Source: Alterinioella nitratireducens (GTDB lineage Bacteria; Pseudomonadota; Alphaproteobacteria; Rhodobacterales; Rhodobacteraceae). Taken from it: a stretch of 64,000 nt of DNA. The DNA lies in contig NZ_JABJVX010000001.1 in NCBI RefSeq assembly GCF_013155465.1, positions 124,001 through 188,000 of the forward strand, in the 5' to 3' direction. Both the position numbers and the translations under genes were made by a program. The first letter of the stretch is position 1. Every line of letters begins with the position of its first letter. The notes beneath the pieces were generated by a model that ran no database searches, had not been told where the DNA came from, and was given only the letters and a program-made list of their open reading frames with translations. This document shows, piece after piece, positions 9,427 through 18,497 of the stretch.

Positions 9427-10928
9427 CGCGGACCCGGATCTTCACCGACACCATGGCCGAACTTGGCCTGAACGCCCGCATCCAGAGCCTCATCGGCGGC
9501 GTCCTCATGGACGGGCAGGGCGAGGATATCCCCCTGATCGACCCCTACACGGAAGAGGAACTGACCCGCTACGCCGATGCCGGCGCGGCGCTCGCCGCCC
9601 GCGCCTGTGACGCCGCCGCGCGTGCGCAACGCGTCTGGATGGGGGATTTCACCGCCGCCGGGCGCGGTCAGGTCATGCAGGAGGCCGCCCGCGCCATCAC
9701 CGCCCATGCCGAGTCGCTGGCAAGGCTCGACGCGCTCATCGCGGGCAAGCCGATCCGCGATTGCCGGGTGGAAATCGCCAAGGTCGCCGAGATGTTCGCC
9801 TATTACGCCGGGTGGGCCGACAAGCTGCATGGCGAGGTCATTCCCGTCCCCTCGGGCCACCTGACCTATACGATCCGTGAACCGCTTGGCGTGGTGTTTC
9901 AGATCACCCCCTGGAACGCGCCCGCCTTCACCGGCGGTTGGCAGATCGCGCCCGCCATCGCGGCAGGCAACGGCGTGGTGATCAAACCCTCTGAACTGAC
10001 GCCCGCGACCACCGTGGCGCTGGTGAAGCTGGCCGAGGGCGCGGGGTTGCCGCCGGGTCTGGTGAACGTGCTGGCGGGGCTTGGGACCACGGCAGGGCAG
10101 GCCGCCATCGCCCATCCCGCGACGCAGAAGGTGGTTTTCGTCGGCTCCCCCGGCACCGGGCGGCGCGTCGCCGTCGCGGCGGCCGAGGCGCTGATGCCCT
10201 GCGTCCTGGAACTGGGCGGGAAATCTGCCAATATCGTCTTTGAGGACGCCGACCTGAAAGCCGCCTGCCTCGGCGCGCAGGCCGCCATCTTCTCGGGCGC
10301 GGGGCAAAGCTGCGTGGCGGGGTCGCGCCTGCTGGTGCAAGAGGGTATCCGGTCCGACCTGACCGAGATGCTGGCCACCGGCATGAACGCGATCCGGCTT
10401 GGCGATCCGCTGGACGAGGATACCGAGATCGGCCCGGTCGGCAACGCCGCTCAACTGGCCCATATCCACCGCGTGCTGGATGGCGCGCAGCATGACGGCG
10501 CCGACCTGATGACCCGCGACAGCGTGCCGGATCGCGGTTACTTCGTCGCGCCCACGGTGCTGGCAGGGCTCGGCAATCGCAGCCTGCCCGCCATGACCGA
10601 GATCTTCGGCCCGGTCGTCACCACCATCCCCTTCGCAGATGAAGAAGAGGCCGTAAGCCTGGCCAATGACACGGTTTTCGGCCTTGCCGGGGCGGTCTGG
10701 ACGCAAGATGTGGGCCGCGCGCACCGGATGGCGGCCTCGGTCCGGGCCGGCACCTTCTGGGTCAACAGCTACAAGGCGATCCATGTCTCGGTGCCCTTCG
10801 GCGGCTCCGGCCAATCGGGCTATGGCCGGTCCTCCGGCCTCGACGCGCTGATGGAATACACCGCGCCCAAGGCGGTCTGGCTGGACGCGGCCCCAGTCCC
10901 GCGCATAGCGTTCGGCTACACATCCTGA
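9423..10928 (+). CDS. Aldehyde dehydrogenase family protein
   Basis: 501 residues from ATG 9423, which overlaps the preceding stop. Domain order is canonical: NAD-binding with FQITPWNAPAF and IKPSELTP, the FVGSPGTGRRVA loop, catalytic Glu in LELGGKSANIVFEDADL, catalytic Cys in FSGAGQSCVAGSRL, then EIFGPVV and the C-terminal FGGSGQSGYGRSSG. It oxidises an aldehyde to the acid with NAD(P)+. The substrate cannot be read from sequence; it resembles betaine-aldehyde / gamma-aminobutyraldehyde / carboxymethyl-muconate-type enzymes. The operon partner upstream suggests the aldehyde arises from a hydroxy acid or amine. Confidence 0.9.
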   Translation: MTRTRIFTDTMAELGLNARIQSLIGGVLMDGQGEDIPLIDPYTEEELTRYADAGAALAARACDAAARAQRVWMGDFTAAGRGQVMQEAARAITAHAESLARLDALIAGKPIRDCRVEIAKVAEMFAYYAGWADKLHGEVIPVPSGHLTYTIREPLGVVFQITPWNAPAFTGGWQIAPAIAAGNGVVIKPSELTPATTVALVKLAEGAGLPPGLVNVLAGLGTTAGQAAIAHPATQKVVFVGSPGTGRRVAVAAAEALMPCVLELGGKSANIVFEDADLKAACLGAQAAIFSGAGQSCVAGSRLLVQEGIRSDLTEMLATGMNAIRLGDPLDEDTEIGPVGNAAQLAHIHRVLDGAQHDGADLMTRDSVPDRGYFVAPTVLAGLGNRSLPAMTEIFGPVVTTIPFADEEEAVSLANDTVFGLAGAVWTQDVGRAHRMAASVRAGTFWVNSYKAIHVSVPFGGSGQSGYGRSSGLDALMEYTAPKAVWLDAAPVPRIAFGYTS

Positions 10929-10939
10929 AAGCGCGCGCG

Positions 10940-11665
10940 ATGATCCATGACGAGACCCGAGACCTCTTGCAAGCCAGCCCCGACGCGGCGGCGATGATCG
11001 GCATCACGGCGGCGGATTGCGCCGACTTCCCCAGGCTGGCCGGGGCGCTCCTTGGCGGGATCGCCGGGAATGACGGGGTGCGGGCGACCGTCCACGCCGC
11101 CTATGCCGAGGCGCCCGCGCTGGTCGAGACCTCCAGCCATGACATCAGCGAAACCGCCCGGCGAAATTTCGAACCCGGCGGGCGCGCGGGTGCGCTGCTC
11201 TTCTCGCGGGGGGTGCAGGCGGTGATGGCGCATCGCGTGGCGCATCACCTCTGGGGCAAGGGCGACCAGACCGGCGCCATGGCCCTGAAATCCGTGCTTG
11301 GCCGCGCGCTCTCCACCGATATTCACCCTGCTGCCCGGATCGGGCCGGGGCTGTGGCTGGATCACGGGCTCGGCTGCGTCATCGGCGAGACGGCGGTGAT
11401 CGGGCGCGATGTCTCGATCTGGCATAACGTGACGCTTGGCAGCACGCTGACCGATAGCGGCCCTGAGCGGCACCCGAAGGTCGGCGACGGCGCGGTGATC
11501 GGGGCGGGGGCGGTGATCTTGGGCAATATCCGTGTGGGGGCCGGGGCCAATGTGGGCGCGGGGGCGGTCGTGCTGCAAGACGTGCCCGACGCCATGACCG
11601 TCGCTGGCCCGCGCGGCGAGATCCGTGGCCCCGCAAGGGTCCGCTTCGCGCCGGAGCGATCATGA
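10940..11665 (+). CDS. cysE: Serine O-acetyltransferase
   Basis: 241 residues. An alpha-helical N-terminal SATase domain (SRGVQAVMAHRVAHHLWG) precedes a left-handed beta-helix of hexapeptide repeats. CysE-type catalytic elements are present: DIHPAARIGPG, the LDHG histidine, GCVIGETAVIG, and ERHPKVGDGAVIGAGA with the second conserved histidine. It would acetylate L-serine to O-acetylserine with acetyl-CoA in cysteine synthesis. It begins 11 bases after the aldehyde dehydrogenase and overlaps the VOC gene. Such a context is unusual for housekeeping cysE, so it may be a second, pathway-dedicated copy. Confidence 0.85.
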   Translation: MIHDETRDLLQASPDAAAMIGITAADCADFPRLAGALLGGIAGNDGVRATVHAAYAEAPALVETSSHDISETARRNFEPGGRAGALLFSRGVQAVMAHRVAHHLWGKGDQTGAMALKSVLGRALSTDIHPAARIGPGLWLDHGLGCVIGETAVIGRDVSIWHNVTLGSTLTDSGPERHPKVGDGAVIGAGAVILGNIRVGAGANVGAGAVVLQDVPDAMTVAGPRGEIRGPARVRFAPERS

Positions 11666-12543
11666 GCGCCAGCTTCGGCATCGACCATCCGCTGATCGCC
11701 ACGCGGGATGTCGCGGGGCTGCGGAACCGGCTGATCTCGCTCGGTTTCACCATGACGCCGATCGGGCGGCATCCCTGGGGCACCTCGACCAGCCTCGCCA
11801 TGTTCCGGGGCTGCCTGATCGAGATCATGGGGGTCTATGACGAGGCCCTGCTGGACACGCATCCGGCGGACGATTTCCGCTTTGGCCGCCATGTCCACAG
11901 CCATTTGCAGGCCCGCGAGGGCGTGGCGCTGACCGCGCTTCACAGCGAGGACAGCCGCGCCGATGCGGATCGGGCAGAAGCGGCGGGCTTCACCGTCGCG
12001 GGTCATCTGAAATTCGGCCGCGACGTGACCCTGCCCGATGGGCGACAGGACCGCACGAAAACCACGCTGGCGGTCCTGCCCGACACCCAGTTCCCGCGCC
12101 TCTCATTCTTCCTCTGCCAGCAGCACCGGCCCGAGTTGATCTACGTGCCGCGCTGGCTGGAGCATCCCAACACCGCCTGCGGCATCGCGGGCGTGACGAT
12201 CCGGGCCGAGGCCCGCGACCAGGGCACGCTGCGCCCCCGGCTTGAACGTCTCTACGGCCCCGTGCGTGACGTGCAAGGCGGCTTCGAGACGCAGACCGCC
12301 AATGGCGTGATGCGGGTGCTGACGGAGGCGGCTTGCGAAGACCTCCTCGGGCCTCTGCCCGACGCCGTGCGGGCAGACCCTCAGCCCGCCATCATCGGCA
12401 TGGACATCAAGGTGCGGGACATGACGGTGCTGGCAGATCACGTCGCGGCCAGCGGGATGGCGGCGCGCCACGAAGGCGGCGCTGTTATCCTCGGCGATCC
12501 CGCCCGGACCGCCAGTGTCATCGTGCGTTTCCAGACAGCGTGA
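11662..12543 (+). CDS. VOC-superfamily (glyoxalase-like) protein
   Basis: 293 residues. Two vicinal-oxygen-chelate modules are recognisable. The N-terminal one begins FGIDHPLIATRDVAGLRNRL and includes WGTSTSLAMFRGCLIEIMGV, the glyoxalase-like type 3 pattern. The second covers roughly residues 150-290 (NTACGIAGVTIRAE, then AIIGMDIKVRDM). VOC proteins are metal-dependent isomerases, lyases, dioxygenases or resistance proteins; the substrate is not identifiable here. The start overlaps the cysE stop (ATGA), so expression is coupled. A 136-base gap with no recognisable signal follows before the flavoprotein gene. Confidence 0.75.
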   Translation: MSASFGIDHPLIATRDVAGLRNRLISLGFTMTPIGRHPWGTSTSLAMFRGCLIEIMGVYDEALLDTHPADDFRFGRHVHSHLQAREGVALTALHSEDSRADADRAEAAGFTVAGHLKFGRDVTLPDGRQDRTKTTLAVLPDTQFPRLSFFLCQQHRPELIYVPRWLEHPNTACGIAGVTIRAEARDQGTLRPRLERLYGPVRDVQGGFETQTANGVMRVLTEAACEDLLGPLPDAVRADPQPAIIGMDIKVRDMTVLADHVAASGMAARHEGGAVILGDPARTASVIVRFQTA

Positions 12544-12679
12544 CGCCGGGTTGCGGCCCGCCTGTGGCCCGCAGATGCGCGCGGTCGGCCGAGCGCTCCG
12601 CCCGGACAACTCCGGGGCTTTACCTCCACCCATAATCCCGGACATGGTCGATCCAGCGCACGCACAACAAGGACCAAAC

Positions 12680-13933
12680 ATGGCGCAGGACAGCGATCAT
12701 CCAATCATCGTCATCGGTGCGGGCATCGTCGGCGTTTCCGCCGCGATCTGGCTGGCACGCGCGGGCCGCAAGGTCACGCTGATCGACCGGGGCGCGCCGG
12801 GGATGGGCACCTCCTACGGCAATGCCGGATTGCTCGCGGCTTGTGCCATGGTCCCGGTCACCACGCCCGGCCTGCTGCCCAAGGCCCCGCACTACCTGCT
12901 CAGCCGCAATGAACCGCTCTTCCTGCGCTGGTCCTACCTGCCGCGCCTTGCCCCCTGGCTGGTGAAATACCTCGCCCATGCCAACGACCCCGACACGCGC
13001 CGTATCGCGCAGGGCCTGACGCCCATCACCGCCGACACGGTCGAGCAGCACAAGGCCCTGACGGCGGGCACCGGCGCTGCGCATTGGATCACGGACAGCC
13101 CCTACCATTTCGCCTACAAGACCCGCGCAGGCTATGAGGCCGACGCCTATACCAACGCCCTGCGCCGCGAGGCAGGCTTTGTGCCCGACATTATCGAAGG
13201 CACTGCGGTGCAGGAGGTCGAACCGGCCCTGGGCGCGCAGATCACCTGCCTCGCCACCTATGCCGATCACGCCTATATCCGCGATCCCGGCGGCTATGTC
13301 GCGGCGCTGGCCGAGGAATTCGTCAGGCTTGGCGGTGACGTCCGGCAGGCCGAGGTTCATGACTTTACCCTGTCGGATGGCAAGGTCTGCGAGGTGATCA
13401 CCTCCTCCGGCGCGATGCCCTGTTCGGGTGTCGTGCTGGCCACCGGCGTCTGGTCGAAACCGCTGATGCGCAAACTGGGCCTGAAGGTGCCGCTGGAATC
13501 CGAGCGCGGCTATCACATCGTCTTTGAAGGCGCGGAAGGCGGCCCGTCCGCCCCGGTCATGGTCGCCTCGGGCAAGTTCGTCGCCACGCCGATGGCCGCC
13601 GGTTTGCGATGTGCCGGCGTGGTGGAGTTCGGCGGGCTCGATGCGGGCCCCTCGCGCGCGCCCTTCGCGCTTCTGCGCCGCCAGGTCGCCGCGACCTTCC
13701 CCGGCCTCGTCGCCGCCCGCGAGGAGGAATGGCAAGGCCACCGACCGGCGCTCACCGACAGCCTGCCGATGATCGGCGAGGTCGGGCAAACCGGCGTCTT
13801 CGTCGGCTTCGGCCATCACCATATCGGGTTGACCGGCGGGCCCAAGACCGGGCGGCTGATTGCCCAGACGATGACGGGGCAGGGGCCGAACCTGGATATG
13901 TCACCCTACGCCCCTGGCCGCCTTGCCCGCTGA
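12680..13933 (+). CDS. FAD-dependent oxidoreductase, D-amino-acid dehydrogenase (DadA)-like
   Basis: 417 residues from ATG 12680, preceded by AAGGACCAAAC. An upstream in-frame start would add 55 residues of low-complexity sequence before the dinucleotide motif. The ADP-binding motif IIVIGAGIVGVSAAIWLA is near residue 10, followed by GTSYGNAGLLAACAMVP, a DadA-like feature. The C-terminus has DSLPMIGEVGQTGVFVGFGHHH, the FAD-contacting DAO pattern. It probably oxidises a D-amino acid or secondary amine and feeds electrons to the quinone pool. Its last 28 bases overlap the 3' end of the convergent LysR gene. Confidence 0.85.
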   Translation: MAQDSDHPIIVIGAGIVGVSAAIWLARAGRKVTLIDRGAPGMGTSYGNAGLLAACAMVPVTTPGLLPKAPHYLLSRNEPLFLRWSYLPRLAPWLVKYLAHANDPDTRRIAQGLTPITADTVEQHKALTAGTGAAHWITDSPYHFAYKTRAGYEADAYTNALRREAGFVPDIIEGTAVQEVEPALGAQITCLATYADHAYIRDPGGYVAALAEEFVRLGGDVRQAEVHDFTLSDGKVCEVITSSGAMPCSGVVLATGVWSKPLMRKLGLKVPLESERGYHIVFEGAEGGPSAPVMVASGKFVATPMAAGLRCAGVVEFGGLDAGPSRAPFALLRRQVAATFPGLVAAREEEWQGHRPALTDSLPMIGEVGQTGVFVGFGHHHIGLTGGPKTGRLIAQTMTGQGPNLDMSPYAPGRLAR

Positions 13934-14796
13934 TCCCAGTCGACCGCCCGCACCATCGCGGCGAAGTCCGAGACCTCCTCGCGCTCCACCCGATCCTCGC
14001 GCATCAGGAGGTCGACCTGCCGGTGTTCGCCAAGATCCTCGAAGGCACGAAAGGCCAACCTCTCGGGGTCGATCTCAATGACCGTGCTCGGCAGCACGGT
14101 GACCCACTGCCCGCCCCGAACCATCGCGGTCAGCGTCAGCGTGTTCAGCGCCGACATCCGCGCGGTGCCCGTCGCCTCACGCACAGCCTCGATCCGGTCC
14201 GACAGCTCGTTGCGCAAGACCTGCTGAGCGCCCAGATCGGCCAGCCGCAAGGGGGCGCTGCGTGTGGCCAGCGGATGATCCCGCGCCATGATCAACCCGA
14301 ACGCGTCCGAGAAGAGCGGCACCGACCGCACCCCCCGCACCGGCCCCGCAGGCGCGGCAACGCCGATGTCGATCCGTCCCCGCGTCAGCGCCTCCAGGAT
14401 ACTAACCGAATCCATGTCGCGGATTTCCACCGAGACGCCGGGATGGCGGGCCAGGAACGCCCCCACGACCTGCGGAAAGATCATCCCCGCCACCGACGGC
14501 ACCGCCGCCACCTGGATCAACCCCTGCGGCGCGGTGGCAAACCCCTCGATGGCGCGGATCGTGGCGTCGAACTGCTGCAATTCGCGCCGCGCCTGATCCA
14601 GCACATATTCGCCCAGGGGCGTCAGCCGGTTCTTGCGATCGGTTGCAAATAGGCGCTGGCCCAGATGCTCCTCCAACCCCTTCAGCGTCATCGAAATCGC
14701 CGAGGGGGTGCGCCCCAGCCGGGTCGCCGCCTCCGCCAAGGTGCCGCTTTCGGCGACAATGGCGAAGGCGCGCAGCATCTCGATCTTGATCGTCAT
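13906..14796 (-). CDS. LysR-family transcriptional regulator
   Basis: 296 residues from ATG 14796 (a TTG at 14805 is possible but leaves its Shine-Dalgarno too close). N-terminal HTH: MLRAFAIVAESGTLAEAATR, then LGRTPSAISMTLKGLEEHL and LFATDRKNRLTPLGEYVL. The effector-binding domain starts near GLIQVAAVPSVAGMIFPQVV. It is convergent with the DadA-like gene and divergent from 6-phosphogluconate dehydrogenase, so either may be its target. The 127-base gap to the gnd start has no obvious LysR box that I can defend. Confidence 0.88.
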   Translation of the reverse strand: MTIKIEMLRAFAIVAESGTLAEAATRLGRTPSAISMTLKGLEEHLGQRLFATDRKNRLTPLGEYVLDQARRELQQFDATIRAIEGFATAPQGLIQVAAVPSVAGMIFPQVVGAFLARHPGVSVEIRDMDSVSILEALTRGRIDIGVAAPAGPVRGVRSVPLFSDAFGLIMARDHPLATRSAPLRLADLGAQQVLRNELSDRIEAVREATGTARMSALNTLTLTAMVRGGQWVTVLPSTVIEIDPERLAFRAFEDLGEHRQVDLLMREDRVEREEVSDFAAMVRAVDWDQRARRPGA

Positions 14797-14923
14797 CGGC
14801 TTCAAAATCCCTGAAATCCAACCCTGTCACTCCAATCTGGCTGACATATCCGCCCCCGTCCATCCGGCATATCGCCAGGCCCGCCCGACCGCGCTATATC
14901 TGGGGTCAACCAAGGGGGACGGC

Positions 14924-16330
14924 ATGGGCAATTGCGATATCGGACTGGTGGGCCTGGGCACGATGGGGGCGGCGCTGGCGCTCAACATCGCGGAAAAGGG
15001 TTTCAACATCGCGGTCTGGAACCGCACCGGCGCGAAAACCGAAGCCTTCATGGAAGGGGCCGGGGCGCTTGCCGCGAGGATCACTCCGGCGCAAGAGCTG
15101 GCGGATCTGGTCGCCGCCCTCAAGCCCCCCCGCGCGATCATCCTGATGGTGCCCGCGGGCGACCCGGTCGATCAGCAGATCGCGGCCCTGCGCCCGCTTC
15201 TCGGCACTGACGACCTGATCATCGACGCGGGCAACGCCAATTTCCGCGACACGAACCGCCGCATGGCCGATCCCGGCGCGTTTCTCGGCATCGGTGTCTC
15301 GGGCGGCGAGGCGGGCGCGCGCCACGGCCCCTCGATCATGGGCGGCGGCGACCGCGCGCATTGGGACCGCGTCGCGCCGATCCTGACGGCCATCGCCGCC
15401 GACTATCATGGCATGCCGTGCGCCGCCTGGCTCGGGCCGGAAGGCGCGGGCCATTTCGTCAAGGCCGTCCATAACGGCATCGAATATGCCGACATGCAGA
15501 TGATCGCCGAGATCTACGGGCTGATGCGCGACGGGCTTGGCCGCAGCGCGAACCAGATCGGCGATGTCTTCACCCGCTGGAACAGTGGTGCGCTGCAAAG
15601 CTACCTTGTCGAAATCTCCGGCCAGGTCGCCGCCGCCCATGACGCGGCCACGAACGGCCCGCTTCTCGATGTGATCGTTGATGCGGCGGGGCAGAAGGGC
15701 ACCGGGCGCTGGACCGCGATCGAGGCGCAGCATCTGGGTGCGCCGATCCCCGCGATCGAGGCCGCCATCACCGCCCGCAACATCTCGGCCCGGCGCGAGG
15801 AAAGGCAGGCGGCAGAGGCCCTCTTCGGCCCCGCGCCAAAGCCCATCGACGCGGGCATATTGCAGGACAGCGTGATGGAAAAGGCCCTCATCGCGGGCAA
15901 GGTGCTGTGCTATTCCCAGGGGTTCGGAATGCTGGCCGCCGCCGCGCGGAGCTTCGGATGGACCATGCCTCTGCCAGAGGTCGCGCGGGTCTGGCGCGCA
16001 GGCTGCATCATCCGCTCGGCGATGCTCGACGACATGGCCGACGCGCTGACGGAAGACGCGGGCCGCACCCTGATGATGGCCCCGGTTTTTGCGGACCACC
16101 TGCGGGCCGGCCACGCCGCGCTGCGCACCCTCGTGGCCACCGCCGCCACGCATGGCATCGCGGTGCCCGCGCTCGCCTCGGCGCTGGCCTATTTCGACGC
16201 CATGCGCACCGCACGCGGCACCGCCAACATGATCCAGGGCCAGCGCGATTTCTTCGGCTTGCACGGCTTCGCGCGGCTGGACGATGGCAGCACCGGCCAG
16301 CACGGGCCATGGGCGGACGCGGAAAGCTGA
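14924..16330 (+). CDS. gnd: 6-phosphogluconate dehydrogenase, decarboxylating
   Basis: 468 residues, the standard length for the long (NADP-dependent) Gnd class. The Rossmann motif IGLVGLGTMGAALA is at the N-terminus. IDAGNANFRDTNRR and GIGVSGGEAGARHGPSIMGGG follow, then the catalytic GAGHFVKAVHNGIEYADM and a C-terminal helical domain with KGTGRWT. It converts 6-phosphogluconate to ribulose-5-phosphate and CO2 with NADP+ in the pentose phosphate pathway. Start ATG 14924 follows AAGGGGGAC; upstream in-frame codons lie within the divergent regulator. The 3' end is eight bases from the convergent sulfotransferase-like gene. Confidence 0.93.
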   Translation: MGNCDIGLVGLGTMGAALALNIAEKGFNIAVWNRTGAKTEAFMEGAGALAARITPAQELADLVAALKPPRAIILMVPAGDPVDQQIAALRPLLGTDDLIIDAGNANFRDTNRRMADPGAFLGIGVSGGEAGARHGPSIMGGGDRAHWDRVAPILTAIAADYHGMPCAAWLGPEGAGHFVKAVHNGIEYADMQMIAEIYGLMRDGLGRSANQIGDVFTRWNSGALQSYLVEISGQVAAAHDAATNGPLLDVIVDAAGQKGTGRWTAIEAQHLGAPIPAIEAAITARNISARREERQAAEALFGPAPKPIDAGILQDSVMEKALIAGKVLCYSQGFGMLAAAARSFGWTMPLPEVARVWRAGCIIRSAMLDDMADALTEDAGRTLMMAPVFADHLRAGHAALRTLVATAATHGIAVPALASALAYFDAMRTARGTANMIQGQRDFFGLHGFARLDDGSTGQHGPWADAES

Positions 16331-16338
16331 CAACCCTG

Positions 16339-17088
16339 TCAGAAATCGCGCCTCTGCGCCTCCGCCACGTCACGCAGAATTTCGTAAAACGTCAAGTGAT
16401 GATCCAGGTAGTCCGTGTAAGGCGCGCCAAGTGCCGCGGCCTCCGCCACCGGGTCGCCCTCCCGCTCGGGCGGGCGGATTTGCCCTGAGGCCAGAACCTC
16501 GCCATGCCACTGCTGCACCGCCTCCCAGTCTGACGGCACCTGCCTGTCCCAGGACAGCGCTTCGGGCCGGTTCCGCAACCCGACATGCGCCCCATAGGCC
16601 CGCATGACGGCCTCAGGATCGCGGCGCAGATCGTCGGACAGGATCACCAGCGGCGTATGTCCGGCCTCTCTAAGGGTTTGATATAGAACCCATTCCGCCT
16701 CGATCCCCAGTTCCACGCTGGCAAAACCGGGGTCTTTCCTGGCATAGGACAGGATGCTTTCGGCGGGATGGCGCACCAGAAACGCATGGGTGATCGCATC
16801 GCGGAACTCTGCGTCATCCGGCAGCGTGTCCAGCACGTAATAGGCCATGTCCTTGAAGAAGACCGGCCCGCCCTCGGCCCGCCGCAGGATCATCTGGCGT
16901 GTGCCGACATAATCCGCCGGATGGTCGGGGTCAGGGCGGAAATCGGGAAAGCGGCGCGGCGCGCGGTTGAGGTAGTAATCATACATGAACGGTTCATGCA
17001 GCACGTCGAGGTCGCCGCGCTCCCGCATCACCCTCTCGAACGCGGTCGAGACCGAGCGGGGATGGCACCAAAGGGCAAATATCTTCAT
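16339..17088 (-). CDS. Sulfotransferase-like P-loop protein
   Basis: 249 residues from ATG 17088. The N-terminal FALWCHPRSVSTAFERVM matches the 5'-phosphosulfate-binding (PRSxST) loop of PAPS-dependent sulfotransferases. THAFLVRHPAESILSYARK matches the 3'-phosphate-binding element. Proteins of this kind in proteobacteria are usually annotated as sulfotransferase-family or P-loop NTPase proteins without known substrate. In-frame codons upstream of 17088 run antisense through the rhodanese gene and are not credible. It is divergent from the rhodanese gene with a 99-base gap; a shared sulfur-related role is conceivable but not shown. Confidence 0.8.
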   Translation of the reverse strand: MKIFALWCHPRSVSTAFERVMRERGDLDVLHEPFMYDYYLNRAPRRFPDFRPDPDHPADYVGTRQMILRRAEGGPVFFKDMAYYVLDTLPDDAEFRDAITHAFLVRHPAESILSYARKDPGFASVELGIEAEWVLYQTLREAGHTPLVILSDDLRRDPEAVMRAYGAHVGLRNRPEALSWDRQVPSDWEAVQQWHGEVLASGQIRPPEREGDPVAEAAALGAPYTDYLDHHLTFYEILRDVAEAQRRDF

Positions 17089-17187
17089 GAAATCAATCCT
17101 ATGTCTCTGCCTTTTCAGGGTCAATCCGAACCCGGTTGATCGCGCCCGAAATGGCGGGCAAGCTGTCGGTCGAAGCGGAGGCATGAC

Positions 17188-17580
17188 ATGACAGAATTGA
17201 AGACGACCGCCGCCCGGATGGTGGCTGAGGCCCGCGCCCGGATCGAGGAGATCGACACCGCCGACCTGATCGCGCGGGCGGATGATCCCGACCTGGTTAT
17301 CGTCGATATCCGCGATATTCGAGAGCGGAAACAAGGGCTTATCCCCGGATCGGTTCATGCCCCGCGCGGCATGCTGGAATTCTGGATCGACCCCGAAAGC
17401 CCCTATTTCCGCGAGGTGTTCGGCCAGGACAAGACCTATATCCTGCATTGCGCGGCGGGCTGGCGCTCGGCGCTGGCCACCGCGACGCTCAATGACATGG
17501 GCTTTGCCTGCGCCCATCTGCGCGACGGGTTCCAGGATTGGGAGGCGCAGGGCGGCCCCGTCGAGCGGCCCGAGGGTTAA
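17188..17580 (+). CDS. Rhodanese-like domain protein
   Basis: 130 residues, a single rhodanese domain: ADDPDLVIVDIRDIRERKQG near residues 31-50, GSVHAPRGMLEFW, and the active-site loop ILHCAAGWRSALA with catalytic Cys at about residue 88. It presumably transfers sulfane sulfur to a thiol acceptor in the cytoplasm (no signal peptide). The start follows GAAGCGGAGGC. Its TAA stop and the stop of the convergent dehydrogenase share the tetranucleotide TTAA at 17577-17580, so there is no room for a separate terminator. Confidence 0.9.
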   Translation: MTELKTTAARMVAEARARIEEIDTADLIARADDPDLVIVDIRDIRERKQGLIPGSVHAPRGMLEFWIDPESPYFREVFGQDKTYILHCAAGWRSALATATLNDMGFACAHLRDGFQDWEAQGGPVERPEG

Positions 17581-18497
17581 CGCAAGCCCCTCGTCGCCTT
17601 CTGCATCGCCGTGATCAAGGCATCACGCCGCGCCGACATCTCCGCTGGATTATCCTGTCCTTTCATGCCGTTGACCAACATGCGCGCCGTCTCCGCATCC
17701 AGGTGCGGCGTGCCCAGATCATCCCACCAACGGTTAAAGCTGTCGGCGTAGCGGGTGCAAAACTCCTCCAGCCCGCCCGCGCCCGCGCCGAGGTGAAACA
17801 GCGTCGTCGGCCCCATCGCGGCCCATCTGAGGCCGGGGCCCGCCCACATCGCCTTGTCCACATCCTCGACGCTGGCAACCCCCTCGCGCACCAGGTGAAT
17901 CGCCTCGCGCCAGACCGCGGCCTGAAGCCGGTTGGCAACATGGCCCGGCACCTCTCGATTGACACGAATGGTAATCTTTCCAATGGTTTGGTAGAAGTCC
18001 TCCGCGCCCGAGATCGCCGCCGGATCGGTGCGGTCATTGCCCATCACCTCGACCAGCGGGATCAGGTGCGGCGGGTTGAACGGGTGCCCCAGAACGAAGC
18101 GGGCAGGGTCACGCCAGCCCACCTGCATTTCGGAAAGTGTCAGACCGGAGGCGGAGGAGGCCAGGATCGCCCCCGGTTTCAGATCCGCTTGGATTTCTGC
18201 GAAGAGCGCATGCTTCAGCTCCACCCGTTCCGGCACGCTTTCCTGAATGAAATCAGCATCTTGTACAGCAGTTTTCGCATCACGGTGAAAGCGGATCGCA
18301 TCCGGATTCCCATGTTCCGCCAACCCCAACTCAACCAATGTCGGCCACGCCCGCGCGACATACTCCCGCAACGCCTTTTCCGCCCCCGGCGCCGGATCGT
18401 AGACTGCGACCGTCCGGCCCGAGGCCAGGAAAAGCGCCGTCCAACTGGCCCCGATCACACCCGCGCCGAGGCTGCAAACATGTTTGAAATCAGTCAT
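17577..18497 (-). CDS. 3-hydroxyacyl-CoA dehydrogenase family, carnitine 3-dehydrogenase-like
   Basis: 306 residues. N-terminal Rossmann motif CSLGAGVIGASWTALFLASG, the family motif IQESVPERVELKHALF, SSASGLTLSEM, and the catalytic block VLGHPFNPPHLIPLVEV. The C-terminal helical domain includes RLQAAVWREAIHLVREGVAS. This arrangement fits L-carnitine 3-dehydrogenase and L-gulonate-dehydrogenase relatives, which oxidise a beta-hydroxy acid to a beta-keto acid with NAD+. A BKACE gene is two genes upstream in the same run; in Pseudomonas carnitine catabolism (cdhCAB) the dehydrogenase product is cleaved by such an enzyme. It starts directly after the SDR stop with no gap. Another beta-hydroxy acid substrate is possible. 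Confidence 0.85.
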   Translation of the reverse strand: MTDFKHVCSLGAGVIGASWTALFLASGRTVAVYDPAPGAEKALREYVARAWPTLVELGLAEHGNPDAIRFHRDAKTAVQDADFIQESVPERVELKHALFAEIQADLKPGAILASSASGLTLSEMQVGWRDPARFVLGHPFNPPHLIPLVEVMGNDRTDPAAISGAEDFYQTIGKITIRVNREVPGHVANRLQAAVWREAIHLVREGVASVEDVDKAMWAGPGLRWAAMGPTTLFHLGAGAGGLEEFCTRYADSFNRWWDDLGTPHLDAETARMLVNGMKGQDNPAEMSARRDALITAMQKATRGLR

